From positions 310,001-374,000 of the forward strand of contig NZ_NWUO01000002.1 in the NCBI RefSeq assembly GCF_002895925.1: a DNA stretch of 64,000 nucleotides. Reading direction: 5' to 3'. The DNA comes from Mixta theicola. Its GTDB lineage: Bacteria; Pseudomonadota; Gammaproteobacteria; Enterobacterales; Enterobacteriaceae. Made by a program: the position numbers and the translations under genes. Shown in pieces: positions 8,933-17,610 of the stretch; position 1 is the stretch's first letter, and each line of letters starts with the position of its first letter. The notes under the pieces are model-generated. The model saw only the letters and a program-made list of their open reading frames with translations. It was not told where the DNA came from and ran no database searches.

Positions 8933-10383
8933 AAAAAATTAACCACTGGATTGACGGTAAGAACGTTGCCAGCAGTGACTATTTTACCACTGTGAACCCG
9001 GCCAATGGCGAGGTGCTGGCTGAAGTGGCTTCTGGCGGTGAGAAGGAAATACATCAGGCGGTGGCAGCGGCAAAGAAGGCTTTTCCGAAGTGGGCTAATA
9101 CCCCCATGAAAGAACGTGCCCGTCTGATGCGACGTCTGGGGGAACTGATCGATGAAAACGTGCCTGAAATCGCTGAAATGGAAACCGCCGATACCGGTTT
9201 GCCGATCCACCAGACGAAGAACGTTCTGATACCGCGTGCTTCGCACAACTTTGAGTTCTTCGCTGAAATCTGTCAGCAAATGAACGGTCGCACCTATCCG
9301 GTGGACGACACCATGATGAACTATACGCTGATCCAGCCGGTTGGCGTCTGCGCACTGGTGTCGCCATGGAACGTACCTTTCATGACGGCGACCTGGAAAA
9401 CCGCGCCCTGCCTTGCGCTGGGTAATACGGCCGTGCTGAAGATGTCTGAGCTTTCGCCCCTGTCCGCCGATCGCCTGGGTGAGCTGGCGCTGGAAGCCGG
9501 TATTCCTGCGGGCGTGCTTAACGTTGTGCAGGGATATGGCAGCAGCGCCGGTGATGCGCTGGTACGGCATGATGACGTGCGGGCGGTCTCCTTTACCGGC
9601 GGCACGGTGACCGGCCGCAAGATTATGCAAAATGCCGGTTTGAAAAAGTTCTCTATGGAACTGGGCGGTAAGTCTCCAGTGCTGGTGTTCGAAGACGCCG
9701 ATATTGAGCGGGCGCTGGATGCTGCGCTATTCACCATCTTCTCGCTTAACGGCGAGCGTTGCACCGCCGGCTCCCGCATCTTCATTCAGGAAAGCATTTA
9801 CCCTGAATTTGTGAAGCGATTCGCTGAACGCGCTAACCGCCTGCGCGTTGGCGATCCAACCGATCCGCATACGCAGGTAGGCGCACTGATCAGCCACCAG
9901 CACTGGGAAAAAGTATCAGGCTATATCCGTTTGGGCATTGAAGAAGGCGCCAGGCTGCTGGCAGGCGGCCCGGACAAGCCGGAAGGTCTGAGCCACGGCA
10001 ACTTCCTGCGCCCTACTGTTCTTGCTGACGTGGATAACCGGATGCGCATTGCACAGGAAGAGATTTTTGGACCGGTCGCCTGTTTGCTGCCATTTAAAGA
10101 TGAGGCTGAAGGTCTGCGTCTGGCAAACGATGTTGAGTACGGCCTGGCGTCTTATCTCTGGACTCAGGATGTCAGCAAGGTATTGCGCCTGTCGCGCAGC
10201 ATTGAAGCGGGCATGGTGTTTGTTAATACCCAGAACGTACGCGATCTGCGGCAACCTTTCGGCGGTATTAAGGCTTCCGGCACAGGACGCGAAGGCGGCG
10301 AATACAGCTTCGAAGTTTTTGCTGAGATGAAGAACGTCTGTATCTCCTACGGTAATCACCCGATCCCGAAATGGGGCGTTTGA
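8929..10383 (+). CDS. hpaE: 5-carboxymethyl-2-hydroxymuconate-semialdehyde dehydrogenase
   Basis: A 484-residue aldehyde dehydrogenase that oxidises the ring-cleavage product CHMS to 5-carboxymethyl-2-hydroxymuconate with NAD. Visible family motifs: LVSPWNVPFMTATWK (cofactor), MELGGKSPVLVF (general-base Glu) and NGERCTAGSRIF (catalytic Cys). The ending (ASGTGREGGEYSFEVFAEMKNVCISYG, shown here only as a description of the C-terminus) is typical of HpaE. It sits between hpaG and hpaD as in E. coli. The 8929 ATG overlaps the hpaG stop codon by four bases. Confidence 0.93.
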   Translation: MKKINHWIDGKNVASSDYFTTVNPANGEVLAEVASGGEKEIHQAVAAAKKAFPKWANTPMKERARLMRRLGELIDENVPEIAEMETADTGLPIHQTKNVLIPRASHNFEFFAEICQQMNGRTYPVDDTMMNYTLIQPVGVCALVSPWNVPFMTATWKTAPCLALGNTAVLKMSELSPLSADRLGELALEAGIPAGVLNVVQGYGSSAGDALVRHDDVRAVSFTGGTVTGRKIMQNAGLKKFSMELGGKSPVLVFEDADIERALDAALFTIFSLNGERCTAGSRIFIQESIYPEFVKRFAERANRLRVGDPTDPHTQVGALISHQHWEKVSGYIRLGIEEGARLLAGGPDKPEGLSHGNFLRPTVLADVDNRMRIAQEEIFGPVACLLPFKDEAEGLRLANDVEYGLASYLWTQDVSKVLRLSRSIEAGMVFVNTQNVRDLRQPFGGIKASGTGREGGEYSFEVFAEMKNVCISYGNHPIPKWGV

Positions 10384-10456
10384 TCCCCTATTACAACGAC
10401 GGCCGTCGCGTGACGGTTGTCCTGAGCACTGTGTAAATACTGAAGAGACCAGAACA

Positions 10457-11530
10457 ATGGCGATTAAAACTAAAACATCTGCTGTACCCGCTCCAGACGT
10501 TGTTCGTTGCGCTTACATGGAAATTCAGGTTACCAACCTGAAAGCCGCACGCGAATTTTACGTGGATATACTTGGCCTGACTGTTACCGAAGAGGATGAG
10601 CAGACCATCTATCTGCGCTCGCTGGAAGAATTTATTCATCATAACCTGGTGCTGCGTCAGGGTGACGTAGCCGCCGTTGCCGCCTTCTCATTCCGTGTCC
10701 GCAGCCCGGAAGAGGTTGATCGCGCTGAAGCGTATTTTAAAGAGCTGGGCTGCCGTACTGAACGCCGCGTAGGCGGCTTTGTTAAAGGGATTGGTGATTC
10801 GGTGCGCGTCGAAGACCCGCTCGGCTTCCCTTACGAGTTCTTCTATGACGTGCAGCATGTTGATCGCCTGGCCTGGCGTTATGATCTTTACACGCCGGGA
10901 GCCCTGGTGCGTCTTGATCACTTCAACCAGATCACCCCGGATGTGCCTAAAGCCGTTGATTACATTCAGGGGCTGGGCTTCCAGGTGACGGAAGATATTC
11001 GTGATGAAAATGGCGTGGTTTACGCTGCATGGACGCGCCGCAAGCAAACGGTACACGATACGGCGATGACAGGCGGAGCGGGCCCCCGGATGCACCATAT
11101 CGCTTTCTCGACGCATGAGAAACACAACATTCTGGCCATTTGCGACAAGCTGGGCGCATTACGAAAATCTGACCTTATCGAGCGTGGTCCGGGCCGTCAC
11201 GGCGTATCGAACGCTTTCTATCTCTACCTGCGCGATCCGGATGGGCATCGCATTGAGATCTACACCCAGGATTACTACACCGGCGATCCGGATAACCCAG
11301 TGGTGAGCTGGGACGTGCATGACAATCAGCGCCGCGACTGGTGGGGAAGCCCGGTGGTGCCTAGCTGGTATTCAGAAGGTTCGCCGGTACTCGACCTTGA
11401 CGGCAAACCGCAGCCGATAGTTGAGCGCAGCGATCCCAGCGAAATGGTGGTCACCATCGGTGCCGATGGCTTCTCCTACACGCGTAAAGGTGATGTGGAA
11501 GAAGGCTTCAAACTGGGCAATACCCTGTAA
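10457..11530 (+). CDS. hpaD: Homoprotocatechuate 2,3-dioxygenase, VOC-fold (type I extradiol) class
   Basis: A 357-residue ring-cleavage enzyme that opens 3,4-dihydroxyphenylacetate between C2 and C3. Metal ligands H155 (VRLDHFNQ), H214 (MHHIAFS) and E267 (GHRIEIYT), the acid/base H200 (KQTVHDTA) and Y257 fall at the same residue numbers as in the Brevibacterium fuscum enzyme. E. coli HpaD is about 283 residues and has the unrelated LigB-type fold, so this gene fills the hpaD position with a different protein class. Gene order and spacing are otherwise normal; 73 bases separate it from hpaE, including a GAAGAGACC leader. Confidence 0.92.
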   Translation: MAIKTKTSAVPAPDVVRCAYMEIQVTNLKAAREFYVDILGLTVTEEDEQTIYLRSLEEFIHHNLVLRQGDVAAVAAFSFRVRSPEEVDRAEAYFKELGCRTERRVGGFVKGIGDSVRVEDPLGFPYEFFYDVQHVDRLAWRYDLYTPGALVRLDHFNQITPDVPKAVDYIQGLGFQVTEDIRDENGVVYAAWTRRKQTVHDTAMTGGAGPRMHHIAFSTHEKHNILAICDKLGALRKSDLIERGPGRHGVSNAFYLYLRDPDGHRIEIYTQDYYTGDPDNPVVSWDVHDNQRRDWWGSPVVPSWYSEGSPVLDLDGKPQPIVERSDPSEMVVTIGADGFSYTRKGDVEEGFKLGNTL

Positions 11531-11645
11531 CGCTGCTGCTGCAGGTCTCCTCTGATCTGCAGCTTACTTCCAGTTGATTAATGGCTAATCCTGCAGGCTC
11601 AGGATCGGCTTAACGTTGCCCGCTTTCGGGTATCAGGAGGCTGTT

Positions 11646-12026
11646 ATGCCCCACTTTATCGCGGAATGTACTGAAAACATTCGTCAGCAGGCTGAATTAC
11701 CCGCGCTGTTTGCCCAGGTCAATGCACATCTGGCCAACAGCGGCATCTTCCCACTCGGCGGCATCCGCAGCCGCGCGCACTGGATCGACACCTGGCAGAT
11801 GGCCGATGGCAAACACGATTACGCCTTTGTACACATGACGTTGAAAATTGGTCATGGCCGTGCGCTGGAGGAGCTACAGCCGGTGATGGCCGCACTCTTT
11901 GATCTCATTACGCACCACTTTGCAAAGCTGAGCAGCGAACATTATCTGGCGCTGTCGCTGGCGGTTGAAGAACTGCATCCGGTGCTGAATTTCAAAAAGA
12001 ATAACGTTCACGCCCTGTTCCGTTGA
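11646..12026 (+). CDS. hpaF: 5-carboxymethyl-2-hydroxymuconate delta-isomerase
   Basis: A 126-residue protein of the tautomerase superfamily that isomerises 5-carboxymethyl-2-hydroxymuconate. It begins MPHFIAECTENI, so the mature enzyme would carry the catalytic N-terminal proline (P1). HMTLKIGHGRALEELQPV is the conserved core. An ideal Shine-Dalgarno (AGGAGG, 11635-11640) fixes the ATG at 11646. The 115-base gap after hpaD has small inverted repeats around CTGCAG but no gene. The next gene begins 9 bases after the stop. Confidence 0.92.
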   Translation: MPHFIAECTENIRQQAELPALFAQVNAHLANSGIFPLGGIRSRAHWIDTWQMADGKHDYAFVHMTLKIGHGRALEELQPVMAALFDLITHHFAKLSSEHYLALSLAVEELHPVLNFKKNNVHALFR

Positions 12027-12035
12027 GGTTTGTTC

Positions 12036-13502
12036 ATGAAAGAAGAACTGCAATTATTGCGGCAGCAAGCTTTTATCAATGGTGAATGGACTGATGCGCT
12101 GAAAGGTAAACAGTTCAGTGTCCGTAATCCCGCGACGGGAGAAATCATCGCGCAGGTAGCCGATTTGGGCATAACCGAAACCAAACAGGCTATCGCCTTT
12201 GCCGGGCAGGCACTGGTCACATGGCGAGCAACGACCGCACATGAACGCAGTGCGATCCTCAAACGCTGGTTCAAGCTGATCATGTTATATCAGATGCCGC
12301 TCGCTCAGCTCCTGAGCCAGGAACAGGGCAAGCCGCTGAATGAATCGCTGGGCGAAATTGCCTATGGCGCGAGTTTTATTGAGTGGTTTGCGGAAGAAGG
12401 TAAGCGCACCTATGGCGAGACCATTCCTTCTCCGGCCCCTCATCGCCGCCTTGTAACCATAAAACAGCCTGTTGGCGTGGTGGCAGCGATCACGCCGTGG
12501 AATTTTCCCTGCGCAATGATTACGCGCAAGGTAGGCCCGGCACTTGCCGCCGGCTGTACCCTGGTGCTGAAGCCAGCAGCGGAAACGCCGCTTACGGCGC
12601 TGGCGCTGGCGGTGCTCGCACAGGAAGCTGGTTTGCCTGCCGGCGTGCTGAATATTATTACATCGACGGATGCTACAGGCGTGGGTGCGACCCTGACCGC
12701 CAGTGACACCGTGCGTAAATTATCCTTCACCGGTTCGACGCGGGTCGGTAAGTTACTGATGGCACAGAGTGCAGAGACGGTGAAAAAGCTGTCGCTGGAG
12801 CTGGGCGGCAATGCGCCGCTGATCGTCTTTAACGATGCGGATTTAGACAGCGCAGTTGAAGGGGCGCTGGCGGCTAAATTTCGCAACAGTGGACAGACCT
12901 GCGTCTGTGCTAACCGCATTCTGGTTCAGGACGGCATTTATGATGCTTTTGCTGAGCGCTTCTCCGCAGCCGTCGCCGCTCTGAAAGTGGGCCCCGCAAC
13001 GGACCATGAATCACAGCAAGGGCCGCTTATCTCTTCTGCCGCCTGCCGCAAGGTTGAAGAACATATCGCTGATGCGCTCCGTCAGGGCGCATCGCTGCTA
13101 ACCGGCGGCAAGCCGCATGCATTAGGCGGCCAGTTTTGGCAACCCACCGTCCTTATCAACGTGACGTCAACTATGCGCATTGCTCATGAAGAAACATTCG
13201 GGCCGGTAGCGCCGTTGTTCCGTTTTCATGATGAGCAGGAAGCGATTGAAATGGCAAATGATAGCGAAAGCGGCCTGGCTGCCTACTTCTGGACGCAAAA
13301 CATTCAGCGAGCATGGCGCGTAGCCGAGGCGCTGGAAAGCGGCATGGTCGGCATTAATGAAGGATTGATTTCAAACGAAGTGGTGCCGTTCGGCGGAATT
13401 AAACAGTCCGGCCTGGGGCGTGAAGGCTCCCGTTACGGCATTGAAGACTATTTAGAAGTGAAATACCTCTGCTTCGGCGGGATTAATCAAACGGGAGTCT
13501 GA
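12036..13502 (+). CDS. NAD(P)-dependent succinate-semialdehyde dehydrogenase (GabD-like)
   Basis: A 488-residue aldehyde dehydrogenase of the GabD/Sad type. Motifs: [14 protein letters not shown] (cofactor), [12 protein letters not shown] (Glu base), and [13 protein letters not shown] (catalytic Cys), the last nearly identical to GabD. HpaI downstream releases succinic semialdehyde; this enzyme would convert it to succinate for the TCA cycle. The E. coli hpa operon has no such gene between hpaF and hpaH. Reading is open from a TTG at 12030, but the ATG at 12036 aligns with GabD starts and has GAGG upstream. Two bases separate its stop from hpaH. Confidence 0.88.
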   Translation: MKEELQLLRQQAFINGEWTDALKGKQFSVRNPATGEIIAQVADLGITETKQAIAFAGQALVTWRATTAHERSAILKRWFKLIMLYQMPLAQLLSQEQGKPLNESLGEIAYGASFIEWFAEEGKRTYGETIPSPAPHRRLVTIKQPVGVVAAITPWNFPCAMITRKVGPALAAGCTLVLKPAAETPLTALALAVLAQEAGLPAGVLNIITSTDATGVGATLTASDTVRKLSFTGSTRVGKLLMAQSAETVKKLSLELGGNAPLIVFNDADLDSAVEGALAAKFRNSGQTCVCANRILVQDGIYDAFAERFSAAVAALKVGPATDHESQQGPLISSAACRKVEEHIADALRQGASLLTGGKPHALGGQFWQPTVLINVTSTMRIAHEETFGPVAPLFRFHDEQEAIEMANDSESGLAAYFWTQNIQRAWRVAEALESGMVGINEGLISNEVVPFGGIKQSGLGREGSRYGIEDYLEVKYLCFGGINQTGV

Positions 13503-13504
13503 AT

Positions 13505-14308
13505 ATGTTAGACAGCCAAACCATTAAACGCCTGGCGCGCGAACTGCATCAGGCTGAAAAAAATCGCGAACAGACTCGTCAGCTTTCGTTGCGCCACAGC
13601 GAAATGACCATTGATGATGCCTACGCTATACAGCGCGAGTGGGTAGCAGAGAAGATAGCTGAAGGACGCGTTTTAAAAGGCCACAAGATTGGTCTGACGT
13701 CTAAAGCCATGCAGGCCAGCTCGCAAATTGATGAGCCCGATTATGGCGCCCTGCTGGATGATATGTTTTTTGCCGATGGCAGCGATATTCCGGTTGACCG
13801 CTTCATCGTACCACGCGTTGAAGTAGAGCTGGCCTTTGTGCTGGCGAAACCTTTACGTGGCCCCAATTGCACGCTGTTCGATGTTTACAACGCGACCGAC
13901 TACGTTATTCCGGCGCTGGAGATCATTGATGCGCGCTGTCATGGCATCGATCCCGAAACGCAGCGCTCACGTAAGGTTTTTGACACCATCTCTGATAACG
14001 CGGCGAATGCTGGCGTGGTCATGGGCGGACGTCCCGTTAAGCCTGAGGCGCTCGATCTGCGTTGGATCTCAGCGCTGATGTACCGCAACGGCGTGATTGA
14101 GGAGTCCGGCGTCGCTGCCGCCGTGTTGAATCATCCCGCTAACGGTGTGGCGTGGCTGGCCAATAAGCTGGCTTCCCATGACGTTCAGCTGGAAGCCGGG
14201 CAAATCATTCTCGGCGGCTCTTTTACCCGCCCCGTGGCCGCACGCAAAGGCGATACCTTCCATGTCGACTATGGCGTGATGGGCGCCATCAGCTGTCGCT
14301 TTGTCTGA
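13505..14308 (+). CDS. hpaH: 2-oxo-hept-4-ene-1,7-dioate hydratase
   Basis: A 267-residue member of the 4-oxalocrotonate decarboxylase / 2-oxopentenoate hydratase group (a branch of the FAH fold). It adds water to 2-oxohept-4-ene-1,7-dioate to give the substrate of HpaI. Family features: [12 protein letters not shown] near residue 60, [15 protein letters not shown] near 105 with the metal-binding glutamates, and [22 protein letters not shown] near the end. Length equals E. coli HpaH. It is placed immediately before hpaI, with 10 bases between stop and start. Confidence 0.93.
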   Translation: MLDSQTIKRLARELHQAEKNREQTRQLSLRHSEMTIDDAYAIQREWVAEKIAEGRVLKGHKIGLTSKAMQASSQIDEPDYGALLDDMFFADGSDIPVDRFIVPRVEVELAFVLAKPLRGPNCTLFDVYNATDYVIPALEIIDARCHGIDPETQRSRKVFDTISDNAANAGVVMGGRPVKPEALDLRWISALMYRNGVIEESGVAAAVLNHPANGVAWLANKLASHDVQLEAGQIILGGSFTRPVAARKGDTFHVDYGVMGAISCRFV

Positions 14309-14318
14309 GGTTAACTAC

Positions 14319-15119
14319 ATGATTATTAATACTTTTAAACAGCTACTTAAAGATAAACAGCCCCAGATCGGCCTGTGGCTGGGATTAGCTAACAGCTACA
14401 GTGCGGAAGTGGTTGCCGGTGCCGGTTTCCACTGGCTGCTGATTGATGGCGAACATGCTCCCAACGATGTGCGTTCGGTATTAAGTCAGCTACAGGCCAT
14501 CGCGCCTTACGGCAGCCACCCGGTAGTGCGCCCGCCCTGGAACGATGCGGTAATTATTAAGCAACTGCTTGATACCGGCGCGCAAACCTTACTGATACCG
14601 ATGGTGCAAACCGCCGGGGACGCCAAAAAAGCCGTGGCTGCCTGCCGCTATCCGCCTCATGGCGTTCGCGGCGTGGGAAGCGCGCTTGCCCGCGCGTCGC
14701 GCTGGAATCGAGTGCCGAATTATTTGCTGGGCGCTGATGAAGAGATCTGCGTGCTGGTGCAAATCGAAACGCGTCAGGGCGTCGCCAACCTCGAAGAGAT
14801 ACTGGCCGTTGACGGCGTAGATGGCGTGTTTATTGGGCCCGCCGATCTTAGTGCAGATATGGGATTCCCCGGCAATCCTGCTCATCCTGTCGTCCAGAAA
14901 GTTATCGAGGAGAGTATTGAAAAAATCCTCATGGCCAATAAGGCGCCGGGCATATTGATGGCCAATGAGGCAGTGGCTCAACACTACCTTGAACGGGGAG
15001 CGCTATTTGTTGCGGTTGGCGTTGATACCACCTTACTTGCGCGTTCAGCAGAGGCGCTGGCGGCTCGCTTTATCGGTTCTTCAGAGCCAGGCGAGCAGAT
15101 AAACAAAGCGGTTTATTAA
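14319..15119 (+). CDS. hpaI: 4-hydroxy-2-oxoheptanedioate aldolase
   Basis: A 266-residue class II (metal-dependent) aldolase that splits 4-hydroxy-2-oxoheptane-1,7-dioate into pyruvate and succinic semialdehyde. Diagnostic stretches are [34 protein letters not shown] (metal-binding Glu) and [12 protein letters not shown] (metal-binding Asp). Reading is open from a TTG at 14301, but GAGG and similarity to HpaI starts (MIINTFKQ) support the ATG at 14319. Confidence 0.93.
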   Translation: MIINTFKQLLKDKQPQIGLWLGLANSYSAEVVAGAGFHWLLIDGEHAPNDVRSVLSQLQAIAPYGSHPVVRPPWNDAVIIKQLLDTGAQTLLIPMVQTAGDAKKAVAACRYPPHGVRGVGSALARASRWNRVPNYLLGADEEICVLVQIETRQGVANLEEILAVDGVDGVFIGPADLSADMGFPGNPAHPVVQKVIEESIEKILMANKAPGILMANEAVAQHYLERGALFVAVGVDTTLLARSAEALAARFIGSSEPGEQINKAVY

Positions 15120-15138
15120 CTCCAGAGGGGAGAAAACC

Positions 15139-16497
15139 ATGACAACGCTTACCCAACCGCAGCAGCAAAACAGCCTGTCTCAAACTGAACAGCGGGTGAT
15201 CCAAAAACTGTTTCGACGGCTGATCGTCTTTTTATTCGTTTTGTTTGTTTTCTCCTTTCTTGACCGCATTAACATTGGCTTCTCCGGCCTGACGATGGGC
15301 AAAGATTTAGGCCTCACCTCGACCATGTTTGGGCTGGCAGCCACGCTGTTTTATGTCACTTATGTTCTGTGCGGCATACCCAGCAATATTATGCTGGGTA
15401 TTGCAGGAGCCCGCCGCTGGATAGCCACTATTATGGTGCTGTGGGGTATCGCTTCAACCTGCACATTGTTTGCTACGGACGCCACCTCACTTTATCTGCT
15501 GCGTATGCTGGTGGGCATCGCTGAGGCCGGATTTTTGCCTGGCATCCTTCTTTATCTTACCTGGTGGTTTCCGGCCTATTACCGTGCCAGGGCTAATGCG
15601 CTGTTTATGGTTGCTATGCCGGTCACGATGATGATTGGTTCGTTATTATCGGGTTACATTCTGGCGCTCGACGGCGTGTGGAATTTAAAAGGCTGGCAGT
15701 GGCTGTTTTTACTGGAGGGATTACCGTCGGTAATTCTGGGCGTTGCCACGTGGTTTTTTCTGGATGACAAACCGGCTCAGGCGCGCTGGCTGGATGAAGA
15801 TGAAAAGCAGGCCCTGCAAAACATGATGGATCGCGAACGCAATGCGGCTGACAAACCCACTGCGGTAAAAACCTCTGTCTGGCGTGAAGTCTTTACCCCG
15901 GTGGTGATGCTTTATACCCTGGCCTACTTTTGCCTGACCAATACCCTCAGCGCGATTAATATCTGGACCCCGCAGATTTTAAAAAGCTTCAATGAAGGCA
16001 GCAGCAATATTACGATTGGCCTGCTGGCCGCTATTCCACAGTTCTGCACTATTCTGGCGATGATCTGGTGGAGCCGACGCTCCGATCGGCTTAAAGAGCG
16101 TAAGCGACACACTATTCTGCCCTACTTTGCTGCTGCAGCCGGCTGGTTACTGGCATCTGCCAGCGCGCATCCTGTTATTCAGCTACTGGGTATTATCATT
16201 GCTTCCTCCGCAGCGTTCACCGCAATGGCTATTTTCTGGACCACGCCCGATCGGGTCATTAGTTTTGCCGCGCGGGCGGTGGCACTTGCTGTTATTAACG
16301 CCGTCGGAAACGTTGGCTCCGCAGTAAGCCCGTTATTGATCGGTATATTGCGCGATACAACGGGAAGTTTTAATGCGGGTTTGTGGTTTGTTGCCGCCCT
16401 GCTGGTAGTCGGCGCGCTGGTGCTGATGATGATACCGATGACGGGAGAGAAAACGCGTCAGACAGCCCTGTTTCAGCACACACGGAAAGTGCATTAA
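15139..16497 (+). CDS. hpaX: 4-hydroxyphenylacetate permease (MFS)
   Basis: A 452-residue transporter with about 12 membrane segments, of the anion:cation symporter branch of the major facilitator superfamily. Markers: DRINIGFSGLTMGKDLGLT after the first segment and GIAEAGFLPGILLYLTWWFP, both typical of this family. In E. coli HpaX imports 4-hydroxyphenylacetate and sits in the same place, after hpaI and before hpaA. GAGGGGAG precedes the start. Overall it is the uptake step of the pathway. Confidence 0.92.
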   Translation: MTTLTQPQQQNSLSQTEQRVIQKLFRRLIVFLFVLFVFSFLDRINIGFSGLTMGKDLGLTSTMFGLAATLFYVTYVLCGIPSNIMLGIAGARRWIATIMVLWGIASTCTLFATDATSLYLLRMLVGIAEAGFLPGILLYLTWWFPAYYRARANALFMVAMPVTMMIGSLLSGYILALDGVWNLKGWQWLFLLEGLPSVILGVATWFFLDDKPAQARWLDEDEKQALQNMMDRERNAADKPTAVKTSVWREVFTPVVMLYTLAYFCLTNTLSAINIWTPQILKSFNEGSSNITIGLLAAIPQFCTILAMIWWSRRSDRLKERKRHTILPYFAAAAGWLLASASAHPVIQLLGIIIASSAAFTAMAIFWTTPDRVISFAARAVALAVINAVGNVGSAVSPLLIGILRDTTGSFNAGLWFVAALLVVGALVLMMIPMTGEKTRQTALFQHTRKVH

Positions 16498-16506
16498 GGA
16501 GCCAGC

Positions 16507-17391
16507 ATGACAGCCACTACGCATCCGACATTTCAAAATATTGATATTGGCAAAGAGTACGATGCGCGTTACGCCAGTGACGATGTACATTACGAAACCT
16601 TTTCAAAACTGGCTGATTTTTTTGGGCGCGATATGCGCCCGCACTGGCACGATCGCTACTTTCAGCTGCATTTTCTGATGAGCGGAAAAATTACCCTCCA
16701 GCTTGACGATCATTATTATGCGGTAAAAGCCCCGCTTTTTGTTTTGACGCCGCCTTCAGTGCCCCATACTTTTATTACTGATTCTGACAGTGACGGACAT
16801 GTGTTAACTGTACGCCAGGAAATTATCTGGCCCTTAATTGAAAAATTATGGCCGGGCAGCGGCGAGGCGATTAATTTGCAGGGGATCTGTCTTTCCCTTG
16901 AATCCTGCCCGCAAACTCTGCATGCGCTAAATCATTACTGGCCAATTATCGCTGCGGAATTCAGCCAGCCGGCACCGGGGCGTGAGCTAACCTTAATTGC
17001 CCTGGCGCAGGCGGTATTTACCTTACTGCTGCGAGAAGCCCCACCAGACGATCTTTCCGCCTGCGGCGTACGTGGAGAAATGCAGGTATTTCAACAGTTC
17101 AATCATCTGATTGATAACAATTTCAGGCAGCATATGACCGTGCCGGATTATGCTCAACGACTTGGCATCAGTGAGTCGCGGCTGACTGAACTCTGCCGTC
17201 GCTTTGCCAATCAGTCGCCTAAACGGCTGATATTTGCACGTCTGTTGCGTGAGGCAAAACGCCAGCTTCTTTACAGCGCGCAAAGCGTAAACCAGATCTC
17301 ATACGGACTGGGATATAAAGATCCGGCCTATTTTGCCCGTTTTTTCCATCGTATGGCGGGTTGTTCGCCAAGTCAGTTCCGCAGTCGTTAA
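16507..17391 (+). CDS. hpaA: AraC-family activator of hpaBC
   Basis: A 294-residue regulator with an N-terminal cupin-like sensor domain (HWHDRYFQLHFLMSGKITLQLD) and a C-terminal AraC double helix-turn-helix (LGISESRLTELCRRFANQSP; SYGLGYKDPAYFARFFHRMAG). E. coli HpaA binds 4-hydroxyphenylacetate and activates the hydroxylase operon hpaBC, which begins 220 bases downstream here too. It starts 9 bases after hpaX with AAGGAG, so it is likely translated from the hpaX message as well. Confidence 0.92.
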   Translation: MTATTHPTFQNIDIGKEYDARYASDDVHYETFSKLADFFGRDMRPHWHDRYFQLHFLMSGKITLQLDDHYYAVKAPLFVLTPPSVPHTFITDSDSDGHVLTVRQEIIWPLIEKLWPGSGEAINLQGICLSLESCPQTLHALNHYWPIIAAEFSQPAPGRELTLIALAQAVFTLLLREAPPDDLSACGVRGEMQVFQQFNHLIDNNFRQHMTVPDYAQRLGISESRLTELCRRFANQSPKRLIFARLLREAKRQLLYSAQSVNQISYGLGYKDPAYFARFFHRMAGCSPSQFRSR

Positions 17392-17398
17392 ATCACCG

Positions 17399-17422
17399 GG
17401 CGATATGTTCAGGCATATCGCC
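17399..17422 (+). terminator. Hairpin after hpaA
   Basis: Perfect 9-bp stem ggcgatatg / catatcgcc with loop TTCAGG, directly after the hpaA stop. There is no clear T run, so it may be an inefficient terminator or an mRNA-stabilising structure. Confidence 0.45.
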
Positions 17423-17521
17423 TTGCTAAACCTTTGATCGCGATCGCAATTCAGCCAAACTTCCTTTCTGCTGGTGAAAAGTACCAGCGTTCGCCTGAAA
17501 AGTCTCTTCCGGGCTCTGCCG

Positions 17522-17578
17522 TTAAGCGCTTAAATCAATTAACAGAAAACAAACATTTAAATAACAAAAGCGCTAATT
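17522..17578 (+). promoter_or_regulatory. Candidate HpaA operators in the hpaB promoter
   Basis: Two copies of AAGCGCTNAA-like sequence (from 17524, within the palindrome TTAAGCGCTTAA, and from 17568) are 44 bases apart, about four helical turns, in the AT-rich region ahead of hpaB. AraC-type activators commonly bind such spaced repeats. Assignment to HpaA is inference. Confidence 0.3.
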
Positions 17579-17610
17579 GTATTTTTAGCCGCAACCCGTG
17601 AGGTAAAAAA

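Noticed and set aside
8581-9630. Long open frame of 349 codons on the minus strand
   Set aside because: It lies antisense to hpaG and hpaE, both clear full-length enzymes, and its translation has low-complexity, arginine/histidine-rich character with no domain.
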